Notes: generated by a model from the sequence alone, not told the origin. A DNA stretch of 64,000 nt from Aquisalibacillus elongatus (GCF_003843875.1 NZ_RKRF01000009.1:124001-188000), one strand, 5' to 3'; shown: positions 25,618 through 35,199, counted from the stretch's first letter. Numbers and translations are program-made.

Positions 25618-26251
25618 ACATATTTTGCGGCACTTGACGGCCATGGACAAGTATTGTTTTGACCTTTTCAAATCGCTTGAAGAAAAATTGTACGATAGGG
25701 CCGATGCCAAAAGCAATAATAATCGTTCCAATTCCAATAGGTCCGCCAATTAAAAAGGCAATAATCATCACTAAAATTTCAAGCGAAGACTTAGACACCG
25801 CCAGACTCCAGCCTGTTCGGTAATTGACAGCTAACATTAAATTATCAATGGGATTTTTAGCAAAGTTAAACTGCAAGTACATCCCTATACCGGACCCCAT
25901 AGCTGTAATTCCAATGGTGAGTAAAACGTAACTCATTACAGTTGAGGTTATTTCAAAATTTGGAAATACGACTAATAACCAAAAATCTATAAACACACCA
26001 ATTAAAAAGATGGTAATGACCGCAGAGTAATCGATGCGAGCTCGAAGCATAAAACTGTTTATGATCATTAATAGGACCCCGACAATAAAAATCCAGGAAC
26101 CAACGGTCAATCCAATTAAATCAAACAATCCATAGAACAGCGCATCCCACGCACCTGTACCAAGACCAGATTTAATTAGCATGGTCACCCCAAATGAGAG
26201 CAGGAGCATACCCAAAATATAAAATAAAATAGAATATGAGAGTTCTTTCAT
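25616..26251 (-). CDS. YczE/YyaS/YitT family membrane protein
   Basis: 211 aa with about five or six helices. The family signature is the N-terminal half FYILGMLLLSFGVTMLIKSGLGTGAWDALFYGL, followed by a basic end after FFKRFEKVK. In Bacillus, YczE affects surfactin/bacillaene synthetase function, but the biochemical role is unknown. ATG 26251 has GAAGGTGA upstream; a longer version to 26278 lacks a site. Divergent from the TIGR04104 gene. Confidence 0.85.
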   Translation of the reverse strand: MKELSYSILFYILGMLLLSFGVTMLIKSGLGTGAWDALFYGLFDLIGLTVGSWIFIVGVLLMIINSFMLRARIDYSAVITIFLIGVFIDFWLLVVFPNFEITSTVMSYVLLTIGITAMGSGIGMYLQFNFAKNPIDNLMLAVNYRTGWSLAVSKSSLEILVMIIAFLIGGPIGIGTIIIAFGIGPIVQFFFKRFEKVKTILVHGRQVPQNM

Positions 26252-26338
26252 GATGGTCACCTTCTTAATAATTTTCAACCACGTTATAATATCATATTTA
26301 TTAATTTCTGCCTATAATGGATTTAAGGAGTTGGTTTT

Positions 26339-26641
26339 ATGTCATTACCAGTGTGTCAAAAATGCCAGACGAAATGGTCTTGGCTGGATACTCAAAAAGG
26401 GTTATTCCATTTTAATAGAGGAATAAAATGCCCTCACTGTAAAGCAACACAATATCAAACGTCTAGCTCATTAAAACGAACGACGTTTATCGGACTAATT
26501 CCATTAGCCGGACTGCCTTTTGTCATACAGAATAATTCATGGCTTGTAAAGATTTCTGCAGTCATTGTTCTTAGTCTCATTTATTTGAGTATCATGCCAT
26601 TTTTTATTTCACTATCTAACGATGAAGAACCGATGTGGTAA
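26339..26641 (+). CDS. TIGR04104-type CXXC zinc-ribbon membrane protein
   Basis: 100 aa. Two CXXC pairs (Cys6/Cys9 and Cys31/Cys34) about 20 residues apart with KWSWLDT between, then two helices (about 49-61 and 69-89). This is the 'cxxc_20_cxxc' family of Firmicutes, function unknown. AAGGAG precedes the ATG. Confidence 0.85.
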   Translation: MSLPVCQKCQTKWSWLDTQKGLFHFNRGIKCPHCKATQYQTSSSLKRTTFIGLIPLAGLPFVIQNNSWLVKISAVIVLSLIYLSIMPFFISLSNDEEPMW

Positions 26642-26760
26642 TCCTTTTACGTCTTTTATACTAAATATCCCAATTTTCTTTATATTATAACTTAAAAGGA
26701 CTTTGTCGTACTTAGTCGAATTTAGTGTATAAGGGGCTTATTTTCAAAAGGGTTGATTAC

Positions 26761-27045
26761 ATGGATTGGAATATGTACATAACTTTAATCCTCTTTGCGG
26801 GATTTCTTTTGTGGAAAGAAAAAAACCTGACTTTGAGGTCTTTTATTAGAGACAGTTTTGGAATTTGTGCTGCAGCATTTATATTGAAGCAGATATTAGA
26901 CTGGATTCCATTTTCTTTGTCCCCTTTTGAATACCTTCCGGAGACTGTTAATCATTGGATAGGTATTTTTATCATCATGGGCTTTACAATTTTTCTATCC
27001 TATCAAGTTTGGACAAAACGAAACAATAACAGAAATACAGATTAG
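26761..27045 (+). CDS. Small membrane protein, function unknown
   Basis: 94 aa, MDWNMYITLILFAGFLLWKE, with three hydrophobic segments (about 5-19, 31-45, 70-86) and a basic, Asn-rich tail. AAAAGGG sits 8 nt before the ATG at 26761. It ends 11 nt before the flavin reductase start, with the latter's GGAGG in the gap, so the two are co-transcribed. Family not recognised. Confidence 0.72.
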   Translation: MDWNMYITLILFAGFLLWKEKNLTLRSFIRDSFGICAAAFILKQILDWIPFSLSPFEYLPETVNHWIGIFIIMGFTIFLSYQVWTKRNNNRNTD

Positions 27046-27056
27046 GAGGCAGCAAG

Positions 27057-27620
27057 ATGTTAGACGTTTTAGATCGAAAAATTATGCATTGCTACCCAGG
27101 GATGGTCGCAATCGTCACAGTTTCACATAACGGCAGCGACAATGTGATGTCAGCTGGGTGGCACTCTTATATATCTTATGATCCACCGATTTATGGTGTT
27201 GCTATTGGACGTGAAAGGCATACCTACTCACTCGTTAAAAATGCTGGGTATTTCGCAATTCACTTTTTACCTTTAGAGAAAGCTCAATTCATCCAAGAAG
27301 CAGGTACATATACTGGAGCCGATTTAAATAAGTTCGAGCAAGGAAATATGGAGTTTGAATATGGTACAGCATCTGGTGCCCCCATTTTAAAAGACGCCTA
27401 TGTCGTTTATGAATGTAAAACGATTGATATTAATACCTATGGCGATCACGACTGGTTTGTTGGCGACATCATTCAGTTCCACTGTGATCAAGAAAAGTTT
27501 CTTCAAAATGGGTTACCTGATTTTGAGAACCTCTCCATCCCTCTTTACTTAGGAAGGTCCATGTACACCTCAGTCGAGCACAACAGCAAGTTCATCTCAC
27601 ACAGAATTAGAGAGAAATAA
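27057..27620 (+). CDS. Flavin reductase family protein (FMN-binding split barrel)
   Basis: 187 aa. Typical DIM6/NTAB pattern: YPGMVAIVTVSHNGSDNVMSAGWHSYISYDPPIYGVAIGRERHTYSLV, then FAIHFLP and the segment around TYTGADLNKFEQG. Such proteins bind FMN and reduce free flavin or supply a partner monooxygenase; no partner is present here. Ends with a clear terminator. Confidence 0.88.
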   Translation: MLDVLDRKIMHCYPGMVAIVTVSHNGSDNVMSAGWHSYISYDPPIYGVAIGRERHTYSLVKNAGYFAIHFLPLEKAQFIQEAGTYTGADLNKFEQGNMEFEYGTASGAPILKDAYVVYECKTIDINTYGDHDWFVGDIIQFHCDQEKFLQNGLPDFENLSIPLYLGRSMYTSVEHNSKFISHRIREK

Positions 27621-27625
27621 TTCTT

Positions 27626-27655
27626 CGCCCAGAAAACGTTCTGGGCGATTTTTTG
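27626..27655 (+). terminator. Rho-independent terminator
   Basis: CGCCCAGA/TCTGGGCG stem, 6-nt loop, then ATTTTTTG. Confidence 0.9.
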
Positions 27656-27772
27656 TGTGGACGTTGCCCAACAAAATCCACTCATTTTTAAAAACTCATA
27701 GGAATGTTTTTGCGCTCTGTTCACTATATTTTAATGGGGAGGTCTGTTTAAGACCCAGAGAGGAGGAATGAT

Positions 27773-28237
27773 GTGTATCAGACTCTAGTGTTAGTTCACG
27801 TGTTATCCGCCATTCTAGGGGTTGGTCCTACATTTTTTGGGCATGTTTTATTTCGTAAAGAACAGAGCTTAGCGGAACTACGTAATTCTCTCATGATGTT
27901 TAAACGACTTGAGATTTTTCCAAAGATCGGTGGTACTTTGGCTGTGATCACTGGGCTTATCTTGTATTACATGGGGAGTTGGGGAACGTTTGTACAACTA
28001 TGGTTGCTAGGAACGCTTATACTATATATCGCCATTCAAATCCTAATGATTGGTTTTGTCGGTCCTTTATCGAAAAAATTAGGCACATACTTGTCAGACC
28101 CAACTACATCTAAGCTCGATGCTTTGCCTGCCAAATACCAAAAGACTTTTTCCAAAATAAACAAGATCTTTTGGACTGTTTCAACAATGGGTGTACTCAT
28201 CTTCGTTCTCATGATCTTAAAGCCTGCAGGATTGTAA
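27773..28237 (+). CDS. DUF2269 family membrane protein
   Basis: 154 aa, four helices (about 4-26, 47-68, 74-95, 131-150), with VHVLSAILGVGPTFFGHVLF at the N-terminus as in DUF2269 proteins. Function unknown. GTG start at 27773 has GAGGAGG 6 nt upstream; overlapping ATG codons are in other frames. Monocistronic. Confidence 0.8.
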   Translation: MYQTLVLVHVLSAILGVGPTFFGHVLFRKEQSLAELRNSLMMFKRLEIFPKIGGTLAVITGLILYYMGSWGTFVQLWLLGTLILYIAIQILMIGFVGPLSKKLGTYLSDPTTSKLDALPAKYQKTFSKINKIFWTVSTMGVLIFVLMILKPAGL

Positions 28238-28243
28238 AACATT

Positions 28244-28275
28244 GCCTCTCGTTTACCTGGAGAGGCCTCTTTATT
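28244..28275 (+). terminator. Rho-independent terminator
   Basis: GCCTCTC/GAGAGGC stem with a 9-nt loop, then CTCTTTATTTTC. Confidence 0.75.
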
Positions 28276-28308
28276 TTCGTACCAATTCGTGATATCTTCG
28301 TATAGGGA

Positions 28309-28324
28309 ATACAAATGTTTGTAT
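28309..28324. promoter_or_regulatory. Inverted repeat before the YjiH gene
   Basis: ATACAAA-TG-TTTGTAT, perfect 7-bp arms, 45 nt before the GTG start at 28369. Possible operator for an unknown regulator. Confidence 0.4.
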
Positions 28325-28368
28325 GATTATGAATTTATATAACCAATATCTTATAGAGGAGGAGAAGT

Positions 28369-29691
28369 GTGGCACAACTAAAATTTATTTTGCTTTCATT
28401 AATTGGTCTATTCTTGTTTATGATTCCTATACCATATGACGATTCAACAAGTGTGCCTGTCGCAGTTTTAGCAGGTATGTTTGAAGATCAATTAGGTGAT
28501 ACCATCACTGCTGTGGCAATGGTGATCATCATTATTTCAGCATTAATGTCTATTATTGCTAAACTTTTTCCAGAGCGTTTTCATAAAGAGTCATATTTAG
28601 GGTCCGTTTTTAATGTGTCTGGATTTTGGTTATTGGTCAGAATAGTCGGTATGATTTTTATCATATTTACTTATTATCAAATCGGTTGGGAAGGGATTTA
28701 CTCTTCTGATACCGGTGGAATGATTTTAACTAGTCTTATGCCTGCACTAGTCGCTGTATTTTTAGTGGCATCGTATTTACTGCCATTACTGTTGAATTAT
28801 GGATTACTTGAATTCATTGGTTCGCTTTTCTCTAAAATTATGCGCCCAGTGTTTAAACTTCCTGGTCGCTCGACCGTTGATAACCTAGCATCTTGGCTTG
28901 GCGACGGTACGATTGGAGTATTACTAACCAGTCGCCAATATGAAGAAGGCTACTATTCAAAACGTGAAGCAGCCGTCATTGGTACAACATTCTCAGTTGT
29001 GTCCATTACCTTTACAATTACAGTCGTTGATTATGTAAATTTAATGCACATGTTTTTACCTTTATATTTAACAATTGTTGTAGCTGGTTTAGCCGCTGCT
29101 ATCATTATGCCACGTATTCCGCCATTATCACGAATACCTGACACGTATTATACAGACGAGCCAAAAAGTCATGATGAGACAACGCCAGAAGGTTATAATG
29201 TTGTGACTTGGGGGTACAAAAAAGCAACCGAGCGTGCCAAACAATCGCCTAACGTCTTTGGCTTTGTCAAAGAAGGAACTAAAAATGCAATGGATATGTG
29301 GTTCGGCGTTCTCCCAGTCGTCATGGCAATCGGTACATTAGGTGTGATCATTGCTGAAAAAACAATTTTCTTTGATATTATCGGCGCACCATTTGTTCCA
29401 TTGTTAGAACTCATGCAGGTTCCAGAAGCACAAGAAGCTGCTAAGACAATTCTAGTTGGGTTTACCGATATGTTCTTGCCAGCCATCATGATTTCAGGTG
29501 TGGAACACGAAATCACCCGCTTCATTGTCGCAGCATTAAGTATTACGCAGTTGATTTATCTATCCGAAGTCGGTGGTGTACTACTCGCTTCCAAAGTACC
29601 GGTTAATTTCTGGCGATTAGTCGTAATTTTCTTATTACGTACGTTGATCACGTTGCCAATTATAATCTTAATGGCACACTTAATTTTCTAA
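28369..29691 (+). CDS. YjiH family membrane protein (nucleoside-gate domain)
   Basis: 440 aa, about ten helices. The central KLPGRSTVDNLASWLGDGTIGVLLTSRQYEEGYYSKREAAVIGTTFSVVSI is the gate-like segment of the YjiH/SpmA-related 'nucleoside recognition' family, and VGFTDMFLPAIMISG follows. Probably a transporter or channel; substrate unknown. GTG start with GGAGGAG upstream. The stop codon TAA is immediately followed by repeat copy C. Confidence 0.85.
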   Translation: MAQLKFILLSLIGLFLFMIPIPYDDSTSVPVAVLAGMFEDQLGDTITAVAMVIIIISALMSIIAKLFPERFHKESYLGSVFNVSGFWLLVRIVGMIFIIFTYYQIGWEGIYSSDTGGMILTSLMPALVAVFLVASYLLPLLLNYGLLEFIGSLFSKIMRPVFKLPGRSTVDNLASWLGDGTIGVLLTSRQYEEGYYSKREAAVIGTTFSVVSITFTITVVDYVNLMHMFLPLYLTIVVAGLAAAIIMPRIPPLSRIPDTYYTDEPKSHDETTPEGYNVVTWGYKKATERAKQSPNVFGFVKEGTKNAMDMWFGVLPVVMAIGTLGVIIAEKTIFFDIIGAPFVPLLELMQVPEAQEAAKTILVGFTDMFLPAIMISGVEHEITRFIVAALSITQLIYLSEVGGVLLASKVPVNFWRLVVIFLLRTLITLPIIILMAHLIF

Positions 29692-29825
29692 AAAGGTCTG
29701 AAATGATTTAATTTGGATGCCTTTCGACAAAGTTCGATGCTATAAATCTCAAAAAAGGGTCTGAACAATACAAAACTTGTTCTGAAGCCCTATTAAAAGG
29801 TGCTGAAAACGAAAATTATCATGTA
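29689..29825 (+). repeat. 21-nt-period GGTCTGAAA repeat, copy C
   Basis: Boxes GGTCTGAAA at 29695, GGTCTGAA at 29758, GTTCTGAAG at 29779 and GGTGCTGAAA at 29799; spacing 63, 21, 20. The ATGCCTTTCGACAAAGTTCG segment lies between boxes 1 and 2. It begins at the stop codon of the YjiH gene. Confidence 0.75.
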
Positions 29826-29827
29826 AA

Positions 29828-29858
29828 AAAAAGGCGTTCGCCATTTGGCGAGCGCCTT
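29828..29858 (-). terminator. Terminator of the EmrB-type pump gene
   Basis: AAGGCGTTCGCC/GGCGAGCGCCTT stem with a 4-nt loop and a T run on the minus strand; A/T tails on both sides could serve both directions. Confidence 0.88.
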
Positions 29859-29871
29859 TTCTTTATTCCCT

Positions 29872-31281
29872 TTAATTCTTTATCCCAGGTCTTGAGTTTT
29901 TAATGAAAAAGGCTAAGACCCAACCGGCTATAGACAATACACCTGCAACGAAAAATGATACGTTCACTCCATGTAACGCTCCTTCAACACCAGTGTTTGG
30001 AATGGCTTGACTTGTCATAATCGAAACTAATAAGGCTGTCCCTACAGCTCCAGACATTTGTCGCATCGTATTATTCATCGCCGTACCATGAGGCATCAAT
30101 TTATCAGGCAATTGATTTAAACCAGCTGTTGTTACTGGCATCATGACCATTGCAATGCCTAGCATTCGAGCAGCATTAACGATTGCTAAATAAGCGAAAC
30201 TCGTTCCCGGAGTTAAGTTAGAAAACATAAACGTTGTGACCACTACTAAAAATAATCCGATGACAGCTAAATAACGTCCACCAAATTTATCAAATAATCG
30301 TCCCGTTATCGGATTCATAAAGCCCATTAATGCAGCACCTGGCAACAGCATGAGACCCGATTCTAATGCCGTGAACCCTAACATATCTTGCATCATAATT
30401 GGAAGAATGACCGCACCACCAATCATGGACATAAATGCAATCATACCGATCGCTGTTGTTAAGGTAAAAATACGGTATTTAAAAATACGGAACTCTAATA
30501 TAGGTGTATCGAGCTTCAACTGACGTAAAATGAACCAAGTCAATGTGGTTGCACCTACAATTAACGAAATGATGACACTTTGACTTGCGAAACCTGTCTC
30601 TGGATTACCTGCAATACTGAATCCATAAAGCAGTCCGCCAAACCCTAATGTTGATAATGCTATGGAAATCAAATCCATTTTCGGGAATGTTCGCTCCGTT
30701 ACATTTTTTAAGATGAAGTAAGCTACAATAATATCAATAATTGCAATTGGTAAAACAACGTAGAAAACACTAGTCCAAGGGAATTGCTCAACTAAATACC
30801 CTGATAAAGTCGGCCCAATAGCTGGCGCGAAAGCTATAACCAGCCCAAATATGCCCATGGCCGACCCACGTTTTTCAATTGGGTATACTAAAAACATAAT
30901 CGTCTGCATAAGCGGAAGCATAATACCTGCACCCGCAGCTTGCAGCACACGACCTAACATCAGTATTTCGAAGATCGGTGCTACCGCACATATCAAAGTT
31001 CCAACTGCAAACGACCCCATTGCCGTTAAAAAGAGCGCCCTAGATGTAAAGCGCCCAATCAAAAAGGCTGTAATTGGAATCATAATCCCGTTTACTAACA
31101 TAAATACTGACTGCAACCATTGAGCTGTTGCGTAATTTATTTCTAAGGATTCCGCTATTTTAGGAAGCGCGGTTCCTAGTAAAGTTTGGTTTAATATTGC
31201 TACAAATGCCCCTGAGATCAAAACTGCCATTAGCGGGCCACGTTTAATATCTTTTCCTCGTTGTTCATGATCTTTTGCCAT
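29872..31281 (-). CDS. DHA2 (EmrB/QacA) family multidrug efflux MFS transporter
   Basis: 469 aa, predicted 14 helices. It has the DHA2 motifs: ILNQTLLGTALPKIAESL in helix 1, WLQSVFMLVNGIMIPI in helix 2, and AFAPAIGPTLSGYL (motif C, antiporter type) in helix 5. AGAAGGA precedes the ATG at 31281. No TetR or MarR gene adjoins it. Exports drugs or toxic metabolites by proton exchange; exact substrates unknown. Confidence 0.9.
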   Translation of the reverse strand: MAKDHEQRGKDIKRGPLMAVLISGAFVAILNQTLLGTALPKIAESLEINYATAQWLQSVFMLVNGIMIPITAFLIGRFTSRALFLTAMGSFAVGTLICAVAPIFEILMLGRVLQAAGAGIMLPLMQTIMFLVYPIEKRGSAMGIFGLVIAFAPAIGPTLSGYLVEQFPWTSVFYVVLPIAIIDIIVAYFILKNVTERTFPKMDLISIALSTLGFGGLLYGFSIAGNPETGFASQSVIISLIVGATTLTWFILRQLKLDTPILEFRIFKYRIFTLTTAIGMIAFMSMIGGAVILPIMMQDMLGFTALESGLMLLPGAALMGFMNPITGRLFDKFGGRYLAVIGLFLVVVTTFMFSNLTPGTSFAYLAIVNAARMLGIAMVMMPVTTAGLNQLPDKLMPHGTAMNNTMRQMSGAVGTALLVSIMTSQAIPNTGVEGALHGVNVSFFVAGVLSIAGWVLAFFIKNSRPGIKN

Positions 31282-31473
31282 ACATAATCCTTCTTTCTAT
31301 TTTTCAGTTGCAACATTACATCATAACAAATTTTATTTCGTAAGTCGAAGGATTAACGTCGTTTTTTATGAACTTATTATGAACTACTTAACCTAATATT
31401 ATAGACAACCCTTGTAAGTAAAAACTCAATATTTGGTATAATGAAGTACAAGGTTTTGAGAGGAGAATAACGT

Positions 31474-31638
31474 TTGAGAAATATAATTCTTCAAATCATC
31501 TTCATAGGCGGCATTATCTATGGGATCGTTTCGTTGTTTAAAACTTTACAAAAGCCAGAGATAGACCGTTATCAGCTTAGCCTATCCATGACCCTTATCA
31601 TCTTTAGCACTGTTTCACTTTGGATAAATCTTCAATAA
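31474..31638 (+). CDS. Small two-helix membrane protein, 54 aa
   Basis: TTG start at 31474 with GGAGAATAACG upstream; encodes RNIILQIIFIGGIIYGIVSL, a basic/acidic hinge KTLQKPEIDRYQ, and a second helix SLSMTLIIFSTVSLWI. An extended -10 TGGTATAAT lies at 31434-31442, and a terminator starts at the stop codon. Promoter, ribosome site, two clean helices and terminator together make a real gene likely. No family recognised. Confidence 0.65.
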   Translation: MRNIILQIIFIGGIIYGIVSLFKTLQKPEIDRYQLSLSMTLIIFSTVSLWINLQ

Positions 31639-31672
31639 AAAAGCTTGGATCCACCCTGATCCAAGCTTTTTT
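31637..31672. terminator. Bidirectional terminator
   Basis: AAGCTTGGATC/GATCCAAGCTT stem, 6-nt loop, A run on the left and T run on the right; serves the 54-aa gene and the Gfo/Idh gene. Confidence 0.9.
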
Positions 31673-32704
31673 CTATTTTACCATCACTACTTGATTCTTA
31701 TCAGCAGATTCAATAATTGCCAATACAACTTTCAATGACTCTAATGCATCTTGACCGGTAACGATTGGTTCCGTTTCATTCCTAACACTATCAACAAACG
31801 CATCGATAACTCCTGTGTTTGTTTGGTTATCATTAGTTTGGATGGCCTCGATTTCATAATTAATCTTTTCCCCATCTTTAGTCAACACTTCAATTTGGTA
31901 TTGATCATCTTGATAAATTTTCATAATCCCTTTTTCAAAGTAAATCGTCGTGCTATTATCTTCTTCTCCGTAATATGTCCATGAAAATGAAGCCGTTCCT
32001 AATTTTCCGCCCTCGGTTCTTAAGTTGCAAATGATGTTATCGCAGACTTCAATTGGCTGACCGTTTTCATCGACTTTATCTAAAACACCTTGAAAAGCAC
32101 TAACTTGATTGATTCGATCGTTTAACAAGTAATGTATAAGGTCTAATTTATGAATCCCTAAATCAGCTGCAACACCATAACCTGATCGATCTTTTTTAAA
32201 AAACCAAGTCGAATTGCTTTTATTCACACCCCAACTCTCAGGGCCTCCGTGACCAAAATTCGTTTTAAATGTTAGAACGTTTCCTAACTCACCACTTTTT
32301 ATAATTGATTTCGCTTTTTGGTGAGCTTTTGTAAAACGTTGGTTATGGTCAACCATTAACCATTTTCCCGTTTTCTTTTGGGCATCAAGAATTTCTTTTG
32401 CATCTTCTACTGTTAGCGCAATTGGCTTTTCTGTTAGAACATGCTTTCCGCTAAGTAATGCTTTAGTCGAAAAAATATGGTGTGAATCATTCGATGAGCA
32501 ATCGCTAATGGCCACAATGGATTCATCTTCAAATAAGTCTTCAGCCGTTTGGGCGACACTTCCGTTAAAAAGTTCCGCCAAAGCCTCTGCTCGTTCTGGA
32601 TTACGGTCATAGAACACAATCTCTTTTACATAAGGGTTTTCGTCATACTCAGGTGCATGGCGATATTTCGTTATAGAACCGCACCCAATGATACCGATTT
32701 TCAT
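31673..32704 (-). CDS. Gfo/Idh/MocA family sugar dehydrogenase
   Basis: 343 aa. Rossmann start MKIGIIGCGSITKY (GxGxxx at 7-12), the family motif EKPIALT (92-98) and a substrate domain with DLGIHKLDLIHYLL. Oxidises a sugar or polyol with NAD(P). Last gene of the carbohydrate operon after the ABC permease (16-nt gap). The specific substrate cannot be inferred; inositols, 3-keto sugars and glucosides are used by relatives. Confidence 0.88.
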   Translation of the reverse strand: MKIGIIGCGSITKYRHAPEYDENPYVKEIVFYDRNPERAEALAELFNGSVAQTAEDLFEDESIVAISDCSSNDSHHIFSTKALLSGKHVLTEKPIALTVEDAKEILDAQKKTGKWLMVDHNQRFTKAHQKAKSIIKSGELGNVLTFKTNFGHGGPESWGVNKSNSTWFFKKDRSGYGVAADLGIHKLDLIHYLLNDRINQVSAFQGVLDKVDENGQPIEVCDNIICNLRTEGGKLGTASFSWTYYGEEDNSTTIYFEKGIMKIYQDDQYQIEVLTKDGEKINYEIEAIQTNDNQTNTGVIDAFVDSVRNETEPIVTGQDALESLKVVLAIIESADKNQVVMVK

Positions 32705-32720
32705 AATCCGTCACGCTCCT

Positions 32721-33701
32721 TTACTCTCTCTTTTGGAATACAACTGCTATGATAATGATGAGCCCTTTCACAAAACCTTGAAGGTGTGGTGAGACATTCA
32801 TTAAATTCATCATATTGTTTAAAATCCCTAAAATTAACACGCCGAAGAACGTTCCGATAATTTTACCTCGACCACCAGTCATACGCGTACCACCAATAAT
32901 AACTGCGGCAATCGCATCAAGTTCATAAAGCTGACCAGAACTTGAAGATGATATGGAATTTAACCTAGACGTTTCAATAATGGCTGCAACACTTACCATA
33001 AGACCGCCTAAACTGTAGATGGCTAATTTCATTTTTTCAACGTTAATAGCCGATAATCTTGCGGACTTTTCATTACTTCCAATGGCATAAACGTAACGCC
33101 CAAAACGCGTGTTGTGCATTAAAATATAAACAAATGCCGTCATCGCTAGAAAGATAATAATTGGGTAGTCAACAATTCCTAGTTCACTATTTGAGATTAA
33201 GGAAAATTCCTGCACTTCTCCCGAAATACTTCCACCATCAGCAATGTATAGGGCTATGGAACGGGCTCCTGCCATCATTCCCAGAGTGGCAATGAAAGCA
33301 GCAATTCGTCCCTTCGCAATCATCAGTCCATTTAACAGCCCTATTAATGGCCCCGCTACAAGTGCACTGATTACAGCCAACACAACACTTCCTGTTGCAT
33401 TTAGAGCTGTTACAGTTACAACACCAACTAAAGCCAAAACGGAACCAACCGATAAGTCAATTCCACCTGATAACATAATGACGGTCATACCTAAAGCTAT
33501 AATACCGATTATGGATACTTGCATTAGAATGTTCATTAAGTTACCGATATCTAAAAATCTAGAGCTCATTATGGATGCCGCTATAAAAATGATAATGAAT
33601 GCAATGACAACACTGTAATCAGACCATAACCAGTTCAAGCCCGATTTCATTCGATTAGGTTTATTTTCATTTGTCTGTTGTTTTAATTGAGACTCAGCCA
33701 A
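32721..33701 (-). CDS. Ribose-type ABC transporter permease
   Basis: 326 aa, BPD_transp_2 family as in RbsC: SSRFLDIGNLMNILMQVSIIGIIALGMTVIMLSGGIDLSVGSVLALVGVV, and ATLGMMAGARSIALYIADG. About ten helices. I chose TTG 33701 because AAAGGAGG lies 9 nt upstream; a longer frame to 33734 has no site. The start overlaps the ATPase stop by 8 nt. Imports the unknown sugar with the neighbouring ATPase and binding protein. Confidence 0.9.
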   Translation of the reverse strand: MAESQLKQQTNENKPNRMKSGLNWLWSDYSVVIAFIIIFIAASIMSSRFLDIGNLMNILMQVSIIGIIALGMTVIMLSGGIDLSVGSVLALVGVVTVTALNATGSVVLAVISALVAGPLIGLLNGLMIAKGRIAAFIATLGMMAGARSIALYIADGGSISGEVQEFSLISNSELGIVDYPIIIFLAMTAFVYILMHNTRFGRYVYAIGSNEKSARLSAINVEKMKLAIYSLGGLMVSVAAIIETSRLNSISSSSSGQLYELDAIAAVIIGGTRMTGGRGKIIGTFFGVLILGILNNMMNLMNVSPHLQGFVKGLIIIIAVVFQKRE

Positions 33702-35199
33702 CTGTAACAGCCTCCTTTTTAGAACCCGTTGCATAACTCATGATTTTATCTTCTGTAGTATCTTCACCTTTGAAGTATCCTGCAATTTCACCTTGATACA
33801 TGACATAAACGGAATGACAAATCTTCATAATTTCAGGCGCTTCTGAAGACAAGACAATAACGGCCTTCCCTTGTTTAGCTAACCCAATAATATGTTGGTA
33901 GATTTCCTGCTTAGCCCCTACATCAATCCCTTGTGTCGGGTTATCAAAGATAATGATATCTGTATTCAACTCAAGCCACTTAGCAATAATGACTTTCTGC
34001 TGATTACCACCGCTTAACTGATCAATCGTTGCCTTCGGGTTGTGAGCTTTTATATTGAGTTTATCTTTGTATTCTTGAAATCTATTATGTTCAAGTTTTC
34101 CTCTTAAAAAGCCTTTTCTTTCAAAATGATTTAATGATGAAATACTCATGTTTTGAACAACATTCATATCTTGAATGATCGCATTTTCTTTTCTGTCTTT
34201 AGGTACATAACCAATTCCAGCTCTTAACGCTTTCTTCGGATGGTTAATATTCACTAGCTTTCCGTTTACATAGACTTGACCCTTGTAATCTTTCCGGTAC
34301 CCAAAGAGACTTTCAAAGAGTTCCGTTCGACCGTCTCCAGCTAATCCGGTAAAGCCTACTATTTCGCCTTTTTTAATTTGAAAATGAATGTCCTTATAGA
34401 CGCCTGGCATGGTCAGTTCTTCCACCTTCAAAATCGTTTCACCAAAATTTTCTTCGTCTATAATTCGGTCCTCTGACAATGACTTACCTACCATATACTG
34501 CGTAATCGAGTCCAACGATTCTTCTTTTAAATCTCCTGTTTTTACAACCTTGCCATCTCTTAAAACAGTCAGGCGGTCACAAACCGCTTTAACTTCTTTT
34601 AATTTGTGAGAAATATAAATGATCGATATGCCATCTTCTTTTAAATTGCGCATTAACTCAAATAACCGATCCACTTCATGCTCTGATAACGCCGTTGTTG
34701 GTTCATCCATAATAATAATTCTAGATTTATGTAATAATGCACGCGAGATCTCAATTAACTGTTTGTATGAAGTCCCTAAATTCCTTACATACTCTTTTGG
34801 ATTTATATGAACACCTAATTTTGTTAAAATCTCTTCCGTTTGTCGGCACATCTCATTGACGTCAACAAACCCAAATCTATTGCGAATCTCAGACCCTAAA
34901 AACATATTTTCATATACTCTTAAGTCCGACACTAGGTTAAGCTCTTGGTGAATAAAACTGATCCCTTGATCTTGTGAGATTTTTGGACTTGTCATTTCAA
35001 CCTTTTGACCACTGACTGTTATCACACCACGATCTGGTTGATGTACTCCACCTAATATGTTCATTAACGTAGACTTTCCAGCACCGTTCTCACCTAACAG
35101 CGCATGAATTTCACCTTGTTCAAGTTCAAGCGAGACATCTTTAAGAACCTGAACTTGGTTAAACGATTTATCAATATTCTGCATTTCTAAATAAGCCAT
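33694..35199 (-). CDS. Sugar ABC transporter ATP-binding protein (RbsA type)
   Basis: 501 aa with two ABC domains, as in RbsA/MglA. Domain 1 has Walker A GENGAGKST (36-44) and Walker B IIIMDEPTTAL, with a degenerate signature. Domain 2 has the degenerate GLAGDGRTEL in place of Walker A and a good signature LSGGNQQK. ATG at 35199 follows AAAGGAGCGAGTAAA. A 14-bp hairpin lies upstream, between this gene and the binding-protein gene. Confidence 0.92.
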   Translation of the reverse strand: MAYLEMQNIDKSFNQVQVLKDVSLELEQGEIHALLGENGAGKSTLMNILGGVHQPDRGVITVSGQKVEMTSPKISQDQGISFIHQELNLVSDLRVYENMFLGSEIRNRFGFVDVNEMCRQTEEILTKLGVHINPKEYVRNLGTSYKQLIEISRALLHKSRIIIMDEPTTALSEHEVDRLFELMRNLKEDGISIIYISHKLKEVKAVCDRLTVLRDGKVVKTGDLKEESLDSITQYMVGKSLSEDRIIDEENFGETILKVEELTMPGVYKDIHFQIKKGEIVGFTGLAGDGRTELFESLFGYRKDYKGQVYVNGKLVNINHPKKALRAGIGYVPKDRKENAIIQDMNVVQNMSISSLNHFERKGFLRGKLEHNRFQEYKDKLNIKAHNPKATIDQLSGGNQQKVIIAKWLELNTDIIIFDNPTQGIDVGAKQEIYQHIIGLAKQGKAVIVLSSEAPEIMKICHSVYVMYQGEIAGYFKGEDTTEDKIMSYATGSKKEAVTVG

